The notes: generated by a model from the sequence alone, not told the origin. Counted from the first letter of the stretch, positions 35,202-44,548 are shown. The stretch: 64,000 bases of DNA from a beta proteobacterium AAP51 (GCA_001295905.1 LJHT01000019.1:124001-188000), one strand, 5' to 3'. Numbers and translations: made by a program.

Positions 35202-35726
35202 ATGGCCCGCCTGCCCTACGCCGACCTCACCCACCCCGAAGCCGCGCCGCTGGTGCAGCGCATCGTGGCCGAACGCGGCAGCGTGCTGCACCTCTACCAG
35301 ATGCTGCTGCACAGCCCGCCGCTGGCCGAAGGCTGGTTGAACTACCTCACGGCGGTGCGGCAGAAACTCAGCCTCAGCGGCGCGCTGCGCGAGCTGGTCA
35401 TCATGCGCGTGGCCGTGCTCAACGGTGCGCCCTACGAAGCCTTGCAGCACGCCCCCATCGCGCTGCAGGAAGGCCTGACGCAGGCCCAGCTGGATGCCCT
35501 GGCCGAGTGGCAAGGCAGCCCGCTCTTCAGCGACACCGAACGCGCGGTGCTGCGGCTGACCGACGCGATGACGCGCGACATCCACTTCGCCCCCGAGATC
35601 ATGGCCGCCGTGCGCAGCGCCCTGGGCGAGCGCGGCGCGGTGGAAGTGGCGGCCACCATCGCGGCCTACAACATGGTCTCGCGTTTCCTCGAGGCGCTGC
35701 AGATCCACGCCGACGACCCGCGCTGA
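35202..35726 (+). CDS. Carboxymuconolactone decarboxylase-family protein
   Basis: 174 residues of the all-helical CMD/AhpD-like fold. The core ELVIMRVAVLNGAPYEALQH corresponds to the family's active-site helix, but the CxxC pair of peroxidase-type members is absent, so an antioxidant role is unlikely. LRLTDAMTRDIHFAPEIM is the matching second helix. An SDR gene follows 25 bases downstream, suggesting a small two-gene unit. The substrate is unknown. Confidence 0.8.
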   Translation: MARLPYADLTHPEAAPLVQRIVAERGSVLHLYQMLLHSPPLAEGWLNYLTAVRQKLSLSGALRELVIMRVAVLNGAPYEALQHAPIALQEGLTQAQLDALAEWQGSPLFSDTERAVLRLTDAMTRDIHFAPEIMAAVRSALGERGAVEVAATIAAYNMVSRFLEALQIHADDPR

Positions 35727-35751
35727 GCGCACGTCTTCCGAAAGCCGCCCG

Positions 35752-36516
35752 ATGAATACGCCTGCACCTTCGACTGCACCCTCGATGTCGGCCACGCCGC
35801 CGCAGCACGCCCACGGGCTGCAGGGCCGCCGCATCGCCGTCACGGGCGGCCTGGGCCGCCTGGGCCAGCAACTGGGCCTGCTGCTGGCCGCCCGTGGCGC
35901 GCAGGTGGCGCTGATCGACCGCCATGCCGCGGCGGCTGCCGGCGCCCATGCAGCTACGGCGCCCGGCGTGGCCGTGGTGGCTGGCATCGACCTGGCCGAC
36001 GAGGCCGCCGCCGCGGCCGGCCTGCAGCAGGCCGCCGCAGCGCTGGGCGGGCTGGACGGCCTGGTGAACGTGGCCGGCGGTTTCGCCTGGGAGAAGATCG
36101 AAGGCGGCCACGCCAGCACCTGGGACGCGCAATACACCATGAACCTGCGCAGCGCCGTGCTGGCCAGCCAGGCGGCGCTGCCGCTGCTGCTGGGCCAGCC
36201 CGGGGCGGCCATCGTCAACGTGGGCGCGGCCGCCGCGCAGAAGGCCGGCGTGGGCATGGGCGCCTACGCGGCGGCCAAGGCCGGTGTGGCGCGCTTCACC
36301 GAAGCGCTGGCCGAAGAGTTCAAGACCCGCGGCCTGCGCGTGAATGCCGTGCTGCCCAGCGTGCTGGACACGCCTGCCAACCGTGCCGACATGCCCGACG
36401 CCGACCCGCGGCTGTGGGTGAGCACCGATGAATTGGCGCGCGTGATCGCCTTCCTGCTCAGCGACGAGGCCTCGGCCATCACCGGCGCCAGCCTGCCTGT
36501 GACCGGGCGCGTGTAG
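35752..36516 (+). CDS. Short-chain dehydrogenase/reductase
   Basis: 254 residues. The classical SDR features are present: cofactor motif VTGGLGRLGQQLG, VNVAGGFAW in place of NNAG, and the catalytic YAAAKAGVARF, followed by RVNAVLPSVLDTPANR. The first 25 residues are an unconserved Ala/Pro/Ser tail. It probably acts in the cytoplasm on an unknown alcohol or ketone. It follows the carboxymuconolactone decarboxylase-family gene and may share its transcript. A hairpin 41 bases after the stop could end this unit. Confidence 0.85.
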   Translation: MNTPAPSTAPSMSATPPQHAHGLQGRRIAVTGGLGRLGQQLGLLLAARGAQVALIDRHAAAAAGAHAATAPGVAVVAGIDLADEAAAAAGLQQAAAALGGLDGLVNVAGGFAWEKIEGGHASTWDAQYTMNLRSAVLASQAALPLLLGQPGAAIVNVGAAAAQKAGVGMGAYAAAKAGVARFTEALAEEFKTRGLRVNAVLPSVLDTPANRADMPDADPRLWVSTDELARVIAFLLSDEASAITGASLPVTGRV

Positions 36517-36556
36517 ATGCGTCTCGGCGCGTCCAGGCGTTGATGGGGCGTCCCCC

Positions 36557-36577
36557 CTGTGGCGCACGGCGCCATGG
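36557..36577 (+). terminator. Possible terminator hairpin after the SDR gene
   Basis: CTGTGGCGC (36557-36565) and GCGCCATGG (36569-36577) form a nine-pair stem with two G-T pairs and a three-base loop. No T-run follows, so this is a weak call. The remaining sequence up to the dehydrogenase gene at 36703 shows only its ribosome site. Confidence 0.35.
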
Positions 36578-36702
36578 CCTTCGGGTAAACACGTTGTAGG
36601 CAGGGCCGGCGCCAGGCCGCAAGCTCAGGGCCGCGCGCTCCGGGCCGCTGGCTTGCGGGTGTGCATCACAAGCTCATCCAGAAGCCCACGCAGGAGACAC
36701 GC

Positions 36703-38847
36703 ATGCAGAAGTACGCCCTGGCCGTCCTGGCCTGTGCGATGGCACTCACTTCGCTGGCCACGGCGCAAGCCCCGGCAGCATCCCCACAAGCCCCGGCAGC
36801 GGCCGCACCCGCCAAGAAAGGCTCGCCCGCGCACATCCGGGCCGCCACTGCGCGCGTGGACACGCGCTTCATCCGCGCCAACGCCCGCACCACCGCCGAC
36901 TGGCCCAGCTACGGCCTGGACCACGCCGAAACCCGCTTCTCGCGGCTGAAGCAGATCAACACCGCCAACGTCGGCCAGCTGGGCCTGGCCTGGAGCTACA
37001 ACCTCGAAAGCACGCGCGGCGTCGAGGCCACGCCGGTGGTGGTGGACGGCATCATGTACGTCACCGCCAGCTGGAGCATCGTGCACGCCATCAACGTGCG
37101 CACCGGCCAGCGCCTGTGGAGCTTCGACCCGCAGGTCGACCGCGGCGGCGGCTACAAGGGCTGCTGCGATGTGGTGAACCGCGGCGTGGCCGTCTACCAG
37201 GGCAAGGTGTTCGTCGCCAGCTACGACGGCCGCCTGTTCGGGCTGGACGCCGCCACCGGCGCCAAGGTGTGGGAGGTGGACACCATCATCGACCGCAAGT
37301 TCAGCTACACCATCACCGGCGCGCCGCGCGTCTACAAGGGCAAGGTCATCATCGGCAACGGCGGGGCTGAATACGGCGTGCGCGGCTACATCACCGCCTA
37401 TGACGCACAAAGCGGCAAGCAGCAGTGGCGCTGGTTCACGGTGCCGGGCGACCCCAGCAAGCCTTTCGAAGACGAGAGCATGGCCCGCGCGGCCAAGACC
37501 TGGGACCCTTCGGTGAAGTACTGGGAAGCCGGCGGCGGCGGCACGGCCTGGGACACCATGGCCTTCGACCCCGAGCTGAACCTGATGTACGTGGGCACAG
37601 GCAACGGCAGCCCCTGGGCGCAGAAGCTGCGCAGCCCCGCCGGTGGCGACAACCTCTACCTCGCCAGCCTGGTGGCGCTGAACCCCGACACCGGGCAGTA
37701 CGTCTGGCACTACCAGCAGACGCCGGGCGACAACTGGGACTTCACCTCCACGCAGCCGATGATCCTGGCCGACCTGAAGATCGGCGGCAAGGACCGCAAG
37801 GTCATCCTGCACGCGCCGAAGAACGGCTTCTTCTTCGTCGTCGACCGCAAGACCGGCGAGTTCATCTCGGCGAAGAATTTCGTCGACGTGAACTGGGCCA
37901 GCGGCTACGACGCCAAGGGCCGGCCCATCGAGACCGAGATCGCGCGCGTGGCCGACCGGCCGCGGGAGATCATCCCCAGCCCCTATGGCGCGCGCAACTG
38001 GCATTCCATGAGCTTCAACCCGCAGACGGGGCTGGTGTACATGCCGGTGCAGAACGTGCCCGTCACGCTGCTGGACAACAAGAACTGGAAGTTCAACGCC
38101 GCCAGCCCGCTGGAGCCGCACAGCAACCTGGGCTGGAACCTGGCCACCTTCGCCAACGCCGAGCCGCCCAAGAGCGCACCCTTCGGCCGCCTGCTGGCCT
38201 GGGACCCGGTGGCGCAGAAGGAACGCTGGCGCGTGGAGAACGTGTCGCCCTGGAACGGCGGCACGCTCACCACGGCCGGCAACCTGGTGTTCCAGGGCAC
38301 GGCCGACGGCCGCTTCATCGCCTACGACGCGCGCGACGGCAAGAAGCTCTGGGAAACGCCCACCGGCACCGGCGTCATCGCCGCGCCCAGCACCTACCTG
38401 GTCGACGGCAAGCAGTACGTGAGCATCGCCGTGGGCTGGGGCGGTGTGTACGGCCACACCGCGCGCCACACCGACCGCCAGGGCCCGGGCACCGTCTACA
38501 CCTTCGTCGTCGGCGGCCAGGCGAAGGCGCCCGACTTCGTGGCCTACCGCCTGGGTGAACTGGTGCAGGGCGTGCCCTACGACAAGAACCATGTGACGGA
38601 AGGCACCGCGCTGTATGTGAGCAACTGCGTCTTCTGCCACGGCGTGCCGGGTGTTGACCGCGGCGGCAACATCCCGAACCTGGGCTATTCGTCGCAGGGC
38701 GTCATCGCCAACCTCGACAAGTTCATGTTCGGGGCGCTGGCGAAGAACGGCATGCCCGATTTCACCGGCAAGCTGCAGCCGGCCGACGCGGAGAAGCTCA
38801 AGGCCTTCATCCAGGGCACGGCCGACGCCATACGGCCGAAGAAGTAG
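36703..38847 (+). CDS. Quinohaemoprotein alcohol dehydrogenase (PQQ and haem c, type II)
   Basis: 714 residues. After a signal peptide (MQKYALAVLACAMALTSLA) comes the eight-bladed PQQ propeller (about 60-600) with the vicinal disulphide Cys154-Cys155 (KGCCDVV), the catalytic Asp in TPGDNWDFTSTQP and the tryptophan-docking repeats. The C-terminal cytochrome c domain has the haem site C642-VF-C645-H646 and methionine ligand in NGMPDFTGKL. The residue two after the catalytic Asp is Thr, not the Asp of lanthanide enzymes, so calcium is expected. It closely resembles soluble periplasmic ethanol dehydrogenases of Comamonas and Pseudomonas. ATG 36703 has a CAGGAGAC ribosome site. No PQQ synthesis or partner cytochrome genes are adjacent. 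Confidence 0.93.
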   Translation: MQKYALAVLACAMALTSLATAQAPAASPQAPAAAAPAKKGSPAHIRAATARVDTRFIRANARTTADWPSYGLDHAETRFSRLKQINTANVGQLGLAWSYNLESTRGVEATPVVVDGIMYVTASWSIVHAINVRTGQRLWSFDPQVDRGGGYKGCCDVVNRGVAVYQGKVFVASYDGRLFGLDAATGAKVWEVDTIIDRKFSYTITGAPRVYKGKVIIGNGGAEYGVRGYITAYDAQSGKQQWRWFTVPGDPSKPFEDESMARAAKTWDPSVKYWEAGGGGTAWDTMAFDPELNLMYVGTGNGSPWAQKLRSPAGGDNLYLASLVALNPDTGQYVWHYQQTPGDNWDFTSTQPMILADLKIGGKDRKVILHAPKNGFFFVVDRKTGEFISAKNFVDVNWASGYDAKGRPIETEIARVADRPREIIPSPYGARNWHSMSFNPQTGLVYMPVQNVPVTLLDNKNWKFNAASPLEPHSNLGWNLATFANAEPPKSAPFGRLLAWDPVAQKERWRVENVSPWNGGTLTTAGNLVFQGTADGRFIAYDARDGKKLWETPTGTGVIAAPSTYLVDGKQYVSIAVGWGGVYGHTARHTDRQGPGTVYTFVVGGQAKAPDFVAYRLGELVQGVPYDKNHVTEGTALYVSNCVFCHGVPGVDRGGNIPNLGYSSQGVIANLDKFMFGALAKNGMPDFTGKLQPADAEKLKAFIQGTADAIRPKK

Positions 38848-38875
38848 GCGCTGCGCGGCCGGCCATCAAGGCCCC

Positions 38876-39889
38876 TCAAGGCAACAGATAGATGCGCGGG
38901 GCCTCGCCGCTGCCGCCGTTCACCGAGACTGTGCCGCGCGAGCAGAAGTAGCGGTCTTCCACGTTGCTCCACTTGCAGCGGTGGTCGGTGCCACCGTTGC
39001 TTGCGGGCACGCTGGTGGCGGTGGCGCGCAGCACCATCGCCAGGTCGATGACCGTGCCGGCGTTGAAGCGGCCCAGCGTCAGGTGCACGGTCTTCTTCGG
39101 CGTGGGCGAATTGATGGTCTGCGCGCTGGTGTCGTTGTTCAGGCCGCCGCTGGCCAGCGGCAGGTCTTCGTCGTTCGACGGAAAGCCCAGCGGGCTGCCG
39201 AATTCCTGCAGCACCACCACCTCGTGGCCGCTGCCGATCTTGTTCGGGTCGGTGGTGAAGCGGAGGGCCTCGGCCGCCCAGGCCGGGAAGCCGTTCACCA
39301 TCATTTCGGCGCGCAGCCGCGCACGCCAGCGCGCCCGGCCTTCGTCTTCGGTGGCGCCTTGCACCGAGACCGGCGGCACGGTGAAGCGCACCACCACCTC
39401 GCGCCCGGCGGCGCCGGCCGGCACGGTGACGCGCGTGGTCCACGAGGCCGTGGCGTCGGCCATGAAGTCGCCATAGCCGGTGGCCACCAGGTAGGGGAAG
39501 CCGGCGCTGGTCATCGTGGCCCAGGTCTGGGCCAGGTCGCCGGTGGTGATGAAGTCCAGCAGCGCGTTGCTGGGCGGCATGGGCGGTGCCAGCGGCACGC
39601 TGCTGTTCGGCGCGCCGCGGTACACCGAGGCGGTGCCGCCAGCCACTCTTTGCACGGCCAGCGTGGGCGTGGGCTTGTTGTGGGCCCGCGCCTGCGCGGC
39701 GGCGGCCATCGAGAAGGGGTGGCTGCTCGGGGCCAGGAAGGGCAGGCCGCCGAGTGCGGCGACTTCGGTGCTGTTCAGTTCACGCACCGGCAGCGGCGTG
39801 TCGGCCTGGGCCGGCGTGGTACTGCCCAGCAGGGCGGTGGCCAGCAGCAGCAAGCTGCCGAGGTAGAAGGGGAGTTGCTTGGGGTTCAT
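38876..39889 (-). CDS. Secreted protein of unknown function, paralogue of its upstream neighbour
   Basis: 337 residues, no family recognised. The signal peptide MNPKQLPFYLGSLLLLATALLG is cleaved near AQA. The mature part looks beta-rich; the segment MMVNGFPAWAAEALRF, then GRFNAGTVIDLAMVLRAT and a Cys pair in CKWSNVEDRYFC resembles ADGLPVWSGTRHLL, GNLSAGVTRSVSLVFRS and its Cys pair in the neighbour at 39930-40967. The ATG at 39889 has a CAGGAGAAC ribosome site. It lies 40 bases after that neighbour, both divergent from the large SARP/AAA regulator, so the two are probably cotranscribed and controlled by it. Confidence 0.72.
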   Translation of the reverse strand: MNPKQLPFYLGSLLLLATALLGSTTPAQADTPLPVRELNSTEVAALGGLPFLAPSSHPFSMAAAAQARAHNKPTPTLAVQRVAGGTASVYRGAPNSSVPLAPPMPPSNALLDFITTGDLAQTWATMTSAGFPYLVATGYGDFMADATASWTTRVTVPAGAAGREVVVRFTVPPVSVQGATEDEGRARWRARLRAEMMVNGFPAWAAEALRFTTDPNKIGSGHEVVVLQEFGSPLGFPSNDEDLPLASGGLNNDTSAQTINSPTPKKTVHLTLGRFNAGTVIDLAMVLRATATSVPASNGGTDHRCKWSNVEDRYFCSRGTVSVNGGSGEAPRIYLLP

Positions 39890-39929
39890 CGTGTTCTCCT
39901 GAATCGGTGCCGGGGGCTGGGTACGGGGT

Positions 39930-40967
39930 TCAGTGGGTGTAGACGCGCACGTCGGGCACGAAGCTCGTGAAGACCAAGGCGCCACCGCTGTTCACCATCA
40001 CCGACGGCAGGCTCAGCGCCTCGCGGCGGCTGTCGCAGCGCTGGATCTGCACGCCGTACTCGGTGTCGGTGTGGCAGGTGTCGGCGTTCGTGCGCAGGTC
40101 GCTGCGGAACACCAGCGAGACGCTGCGCGTCACGCCCGCGCTCAGGTTGCCCAGGTACAGGGTCACCTCGTCTTCGTCCAAGGGCGGGCCCCATTGCAGC
40201 TCGAGGTAGCTGGTGAAATTGGGCGACCAGCGTTGGGGTTTCAGCAGGTGCCGGGTGCCCGACCAAACGGGCAAGCCATCGGCGTACACGTCCACCGTCG
40301 AACGCGCCTGCACCTGCTTGGGCATCGTCGTCATCGGCTGGTAGCCGCTGGGCCCGCCCACGTAGTAGGCCTCCTGGCGGCTGTGCGTCGCCTTGGGCAC
40401 GCGGAAGCGGAGGTAGTGCGCCTTCGTGGTGCTGGGCGTGATGCGGATGGTGATGCTCACCGTGGTGGCGCCGGCGCCGTCCTTCCAGGTCTGCACCTGC
40501 ATCTGGCGCGAACCGGCCAGCACGGGCTGCCAGGCGTACTGCACGGCGGCGCGGCGCGCGACGCCGATGTTGCCGCCGTCCTGCTCCACGCCGGCCGGGG
40601 CGGCCGGCACGTCCAGGGTTTCGCTCACGCTGCCGGGGCCGACCAGGTTGCTGCCAAAGGCCACGGGCCAGGCCTGGGCGTCGTAGGGGCCGGGCGTCTG
40701 GGTGTAGCTGGTGGTGGCGCCTGCGCTGCTGACCAGCGCGTACTGGCAGGCGGCACTGCAGGTCTGAGACATGGCGCCGAAAGGGATGAGGGGCAGGCTC
40801 TGCGCCGTGCCGGTGACCAGGGCCGAGACGTTCAGCACCTGGGCGCTGGCTGGCGCGGTGGCCAGCAGGCCCAGCGTGGCCCAGAGGGTGACGGCGGCGG
40901 CCGCGGCTGTGCGGCGGCAGTGCCGGCGGCTTGCGGCAGCCGGCAGGGCAGGGACAATGGAAGGCAT
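39930..40967 (-). CDS. Secreted protein of unknown function, first gene of a divergent pair
   Basis: 345 residues, not recognised. A long Tat- or Sec-type signal with an arginine-rich start (RRHCRRTAAAAAVTLWATLG, ending near ASAQ) leads to a beta-rich mature protein with an early Cys pair (CSAAC) and a later one (CHTDTEYGVQIQRC). The ATG at 40967 has a GAGGAGAAC ribosome site; the frame remains open upstream but runs into the opposite-strand regulator. It shares segment order with the downstream secreted protein, suggesting an old duplication. The 147 bases between it and the regulator at 41115 presumably hold both promoters. Confidence 0.7.
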   Translation of the reverse strand: MPSIVPALPAAASRRHCRRTAAAAAVTLWATLGLLATAPASAQVLNVSALVTGTAQSLPLIPFGAMSQTCSAACQYALVSSAGATTSYTQTPGPYDAQAWPVAFGSNLVGPGSVSETLDVPAAPAGVEQDGGNIGVARRAAVQYAWQPVLAGSRQMQVQTWKDGAGATTVSITIRITPSTTKAHYLRFRVPKATHSRQEAYYVGGPSGYQPMTTMPKQVQARSTVDVYADGLPVWSGTRHLLKPQRWSPNFTSYLELQWGPPLDEDEVTLYLGNLSAGVTRSVSLVFRSDLRTNADTCHTDTEYGVQIQRCDSRREALSLPSVMVNSGGALVFTSFVPDVRVYTH

Positions 40968-41114
40968 GGTGTGTTCTCCTCGGTGGTGGGCCCGTGTTTC
41001 GATGCAGCACCCGGGCAAGGGCATGGCAGGCAATCTAGGAAGCCGGGCGTTGCAGGCCTGTTGCAAGGCGCCCGGCTGCACCCGCGCCCCGGCGTGTGAA
41101 CTAGGGGGGCGCTG

Positions 41115-44100
41115 ATGGGCGTGGGGCCGGTGCCTTCGCTGCCTGCCGGGCCCGGGCCGGGCGGCGAGGCCGTCCTCCCCGCCCCCGGCCTGCACCCCGG
41201 TCTGGACCCCGGCTCCGCCCCCGGCCTGACCCTGCAGCTGGCGGGCGTGCCGCAGCTGCGCCAGGGCCCGCAGGCCCTGGGCACCGGCACGCGCAAGGCC
41301 CTGGCCCTGGTGGTGATGGCGGTGCTGGAACCCGGCCTGCGGCGCGGCCGCGCGGCCGACCTGCTGTGGCCCGAGGCCGACCCCACCGACGCGCGCCGCA
41401 ACCTGCGCCGCGACCTCTTCCGCCTGCGCCAGGCCGGCCTGGCCTTGCGTGACGAAGCCGGTGGCTGCCTGCACGTGGACGGCGTAGCGCTGGCCTGGCC
41501 GCGCCCTGCGCCCCTGCTGCCGCGCTGGCTGGACGGCCTGGACGACGTGGCCGGCCCCGAGTTCGCGCACTGGGTTTCGGCCGCGCGCGACGCGCTGCAG
41601 CGGCGCTGGCTGGCGCAGTTGCTGGAAGCCGCGCGCGCGCTCGAGCACCAGGGCGACACCGCCGCCGCGCTGCAGGCCTGGCAAGCCCTGCTGGCCGATG
41701 GCGTGGCCGGCCCAGGCTGTGCCGAAGCCCAGGCGGCGGTGCAGCGGCTTGGGGGAGGCACCTTGCTTTTGCCCTATGCCGCGCCCGATGCACCCGCCCC
41801 GCCCGAGCCTGCCGCCCCCCACGGCGCCGCCCACGCCGCCCACGCCGCCCACGCCGGCCCCTACACCGGCCCCCACGCCAGCCCCGTCCCGCTGCCCTTC
41901 CTGGGCCGCGAAACCGAGCTGGCCGCGGTGCGCGCCCACCTCGCCCAGGGCCGCGTGGTGCTGGTAGACGGCAGCCCCGGCATCGGCAAGTCACGCCTGG
42001 CTTCGGAAGCTTTGGCCCCGCGGGGCGCCACGCTGGTGGTGCGCTGCCGGCCCGAAGACAGCGCCGCGCCCTATGCCAGCGCCCTGCGCGGGCTGCAGGC
42101 GGCGCGAGAAGCCGCGCCGCAGGCCGTGGTGCCCGCCTGGGCCCGGCGCGAGCTGGGCCTGCTGGTGCCCGAATGGCGCGGCCGCAACGCGCCGCCCGGC
42201 CCCGAGCTGCCCGAGCCGCCCCTGCTGCGCCGCGCCTACCGGGCGGCCTTGCAGGCCTGCACCAGCGGCAACTTCGACGGCCTGCTCATCGACGACTGGC
42301 AATGGGCCGACGACGCCAGCCGCGAGCTGTGGGAGTGGGCCGAAGCCCCCGCTGCCGCGCGCCTGCCTTGCGTCATCGTGCACCGCTCGGGCGAACTGCC
42401 GCCGGCCGCCCTGCAGCGCCGCCGCCGCTGGGTGGACGAGGGCCTGGCCGCCACCGTCACGCTGCGCCCGATGGACGAAGCCCAGGCCCTGGCGCTGCTG
42501 GAGGCCTTGGCACCGCGGCTGTCGCCTGGCGGCGGGCCGGCGCTGGCGGCCATCGTGGCGCGCTGTGCGGGCAACCCGCTGTTCATGATCGAGACCCTGC
42601 GCCACGGCGCCCCCGGCCAGGGCGCGCGGCCCGACCCTGCCGACGAAGACCCCGACACGACGCGCCTGCCGCCCAGCGTGCGCGACATCCTGCTGGCCCG
42701 CGCACGTGCGCTGGGCCCGGTGGTGCGCCGCGTGCTGGAAGCCGCCAGCTTGGCTGGCGAAGGGCTCTCGGCGCGCCTGCTGGCCACGGCCCTGGGCCTG
42801 GACGAACTGGCCGTGGCGCAGGCGCTGGAACACGCCGCCGCGGCCGAACTGCTGCTGGCCGATGCCCGCGGCCGCCACCGCTACGCGCACGATCTCTACG
42901 CCCAGGCGGTGGCCGAGAGCCTCTCGCCCGTGCGCCGCGCCGCGCTGCACGGCCAGCTGGCCCAGGCACTGGCCCCGCTGGGCGAAGAACCCAGCCGCGT
43001 GGCCTGGCACCTGGCGCAGGCCGGCCACCCCGCCGAGGCTGCCGCCTGGCAGCTGCGCGCGGCCCAGGTGGCGCTGGCGCGCGGGGCCTGGCCCGCCGCG
43101 CTGGCCGCCGGCCAGGCCGTGCTGCAGGCCAGCACCGAGGCGGCCGAACGTGTGCAGGCGCGCCTCTTGATGGCCCAGGCCAGCCGCCGGCAGGTGGACC
43201 CTGTCGCAGCTGAAGCCCACCTCGATGCCGCCTGGCCCGACGCCGTGCGCGCCGGGCCCGCGCTGGTGGCCGAACTCAGCCTGGCCCGGGCCGAGCTGCA
43301 CATGGCTACCAGCCGTGCGCCGCTGGCACTGGAAGCCCTGGCCGCGCTGGAAACCGACCCGGCGCTCAACGAAGCGCAGCAGCGCCAGCTGCTGCAGCTG
43401 CGCGCCACGGCCCTGGGCTACCTGGGCCGGCACCAGGAAGCCTTGCCGCAGCTTCAGCGGCTGCTGCAGCAGCTGCCGCCCTCGGCGCTGGCCGAACAGC
43501 TGCAGGTGACGCACGCGCTGGCCCGCAACGCCTACTGGGCCGGGCAGCTGGACGATTCACGCCGCCATGTCGAAGCGGCGCTGGCACTGGCGCGGCGCAT
43601 CGACGACGAGGTGTCCATGGCCCGCTGCCTGCACCGCCTGGGCGCGCTGGACCGCGAGCGGGGCGAGGTGGCCCGGGCCGACGAGCACCTGCGTGAAGCG
43701 GCCGAACTGGCGCGGCGGGCCGGCCACATCGAGGTGCTGCGTTCGGCGCTCAGCACGCGCGCCACCATCTACCTGGACACGCTGCGGCTGGCAGAAGCCG
43801 AAGCGCTGATCAGCGAAGGCGAGCAGGCCGCGCCCTTCTGGGAAACGCCCGATCTCGAAGACGTGTTCGACGAAAGGCGCTTCCGCCTGCATTACCTGCG
43901 CGGCGACGTGGCCGGCGCGCGGCTCATTGCCGAGCGCAGCCTGGCGCGCCATGGCGGCGGCAGCCTGCACTCGCACCTGGGCGCCCTGCTGCAGGCCACG
44001 CGCCTGGCCCTGGCCACCGGCGACCTGCCGCGCGCCCGCCAGCTGACGGACGAGGCCCTCGGCCTGCACGCCGCCGCCGGGGCTGATTCACTGGGCGGCC

Positions 44101-44531
44101 GTGAACTGGAAGCCCTGGCCGTGGAACTGCTGCAGGCCGAGGGCCAGGCCGCACAGGCCTGTGCCGCCGCCGAAGCCTGGCTGGCCGCCAGCGGCGCGCG
44201 GCGCGTGGAAGAGCACGCACGCCTGCTGGCCGCTGCCGCCCAGGCCGCCCTGGACCTGCAGGCCCCGGCCCAGGCCGCCGCCTGGCTGACCCAGGCCCGG
44301 GCCTTGCCGGTGGTGGCCCTTGAGATCGAAGCCGTGCTGCTGCAGGCCCGGCTGCGCCTGGCCGCCGGCCACCCGGCGCAGGCCGAACCCCTGAGCGCCG
44401 TGCTGGCGCAGGCCGAACCGCTGAGCGCTGTGCTGGCGCAGGCGCGGGCCTGGCTGGCGCGCCGCGAGCTGCCGGTGCTGGAAGCCGCGCGTCTGCGCCA
44501 GGTGCTGCAGGGCCTGGGCCAGCCGGCCTGA
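41115..44531 (+). CDS. SARP/BTAD-like regulator with AAA ATPase and TPR-type repeats
   Basis: 1138 residues. The N-terminal region (about 38-120, RAADLLWPEADPTDARRN then LRRDLFRLR) looks like the SARP winged helix, followed by a BTAD-type helical part (FAHWVSAARDALQRRWLAQ). A Pro/Ala/His linker leads to an AAA_16-type ATPase with Walker A DGSPGIGKSRL (Lys292) and Walker B FDGLLIDDWQWADD (about 395). From about 620 to the end are alpha-helical repeats of TPR type. Such proteins act as ATP-dependent transcription activators; they are frequent in actinomycetes and rarer in beta-proteobacteria. It is divergent from two secreted proteins that are its likely targets. Short tandem repeats occur in the linker and near the C-terminus. 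Confidence 0.8.
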   Translation: MGVGPVPSLPAGPGPGGEAVLPAPGLHPGLDPGSAPGLTLQLAGVPQLRQGPQALGTGTRKALALVVMAVLEPGLRRGRAADLLWPEADPTDARRNLRRDLFRLRQAGLALRDEAGGCLHVDGVALAWPRPAPLLPRWLDGLDDVAGPEFAHWVSAARDALQRRWLAQLLEAARALEHQGDTAAALQAWQALLADGVAGPGCAEAQAAVQRLGGGTLLLPYAAPDAPAPPEPAAPHGAAHAAHAAHAGPYTGPHASPVPLPFLGRETELAAVRAHLAQGRVVLVDGSPGIGKSRLASEALAPRGATLVVRCRPEDSAAPYASALRGLQAAREAAPQAVVPAWARRELGLLVPEWRGRNAPPGPELPEPPLLRRAYRAALQACTSGNFDGLLIDDWQWADDASRELWEWAEAPAAARLPCVIVHRSGELPPAALQRRRRWVDEGLAATVTLRPMDEAQALALLEALAPRLSPGGGPALAAIVARCAGNPLFMIETLRHGAPGQGARPDPADEDPDTTRLPPSVRDILLARARALGPVVRRVLEAASLAGEGLSARLLATALGLDELAVAQALEHAAAAELLLADARGRHRYAHDLYAQAVAESLSPVRRAALHGQLAQALAPLGEEPSRVAWHLAQAGHPAEAAAWQLRAAQVALARGAWPAALAAGQAVLQASTEAAERVQARLLMAQASRRQVDPVAAEAHLDAAWPDAVRAGPALVAELSLARAELHMATSRAPLALEALAALETDPALNEAQQRQLLQLRATALGYLGRHQEALPQLQRLLQQLPPSALAEQLQVTHALARNAYWAGQLDDSRRHVEAALALARRIDDEVSMARCLHRLGALDRERGEVARADEHLREAAELARRAGHIEVLRSALSTRATIYLDTLRLAEAEALISEGEQAAPFWETPDLEDVFDERRFRLHYLRGDVAGARLIAERSLARHGGGSLHSHLGALLQATRLALATGDLPRARQLTDEALGLHAAAGADSLGGRELEALAVELLQAEGQAAQACAAAEAWLAASGARRVEEHARLLAAAAQAALDLQAPAQAAAWLTQARALPVVALEIEAVLLQARLRLAAGHPAQAEPLSAVLAQAEPLSAVLAQARAWLARRELPVLEAARLRQVLQGLGQPA
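41829..41855. repeat. Three tandem 9-base units in the regulator linker
   Basis: GCCCACGCC is repeated three times in perfect tandem, encoding AHA-AHA-AHA in the linker between the SARP-like part and the ATPase. Unit number changes would keep the frame and only alter linker length. Confidence 0.9.
44382..44441. repeat. Two tandem 30-base units near the regulator C-terminus
   Basis: Two 30-base units differ at only two positions and both encode AEPLSAVLAQ. They lie in the helical repeat region of the SARP/AAA regulator and look like a recent in-frame duplication. Confidence 0.92.
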
Positions 44532-44548
44532 GGCTGCTGCAGCAGCGT

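Noticed and set aside
40968-41939. N-terminal extension of the secreted protein frame at 39930-40967
   Set aside because: It overlaps the regulator on the other strand and lacks motifs; a ribosome site and signal peptide mark the ATG at 40967.
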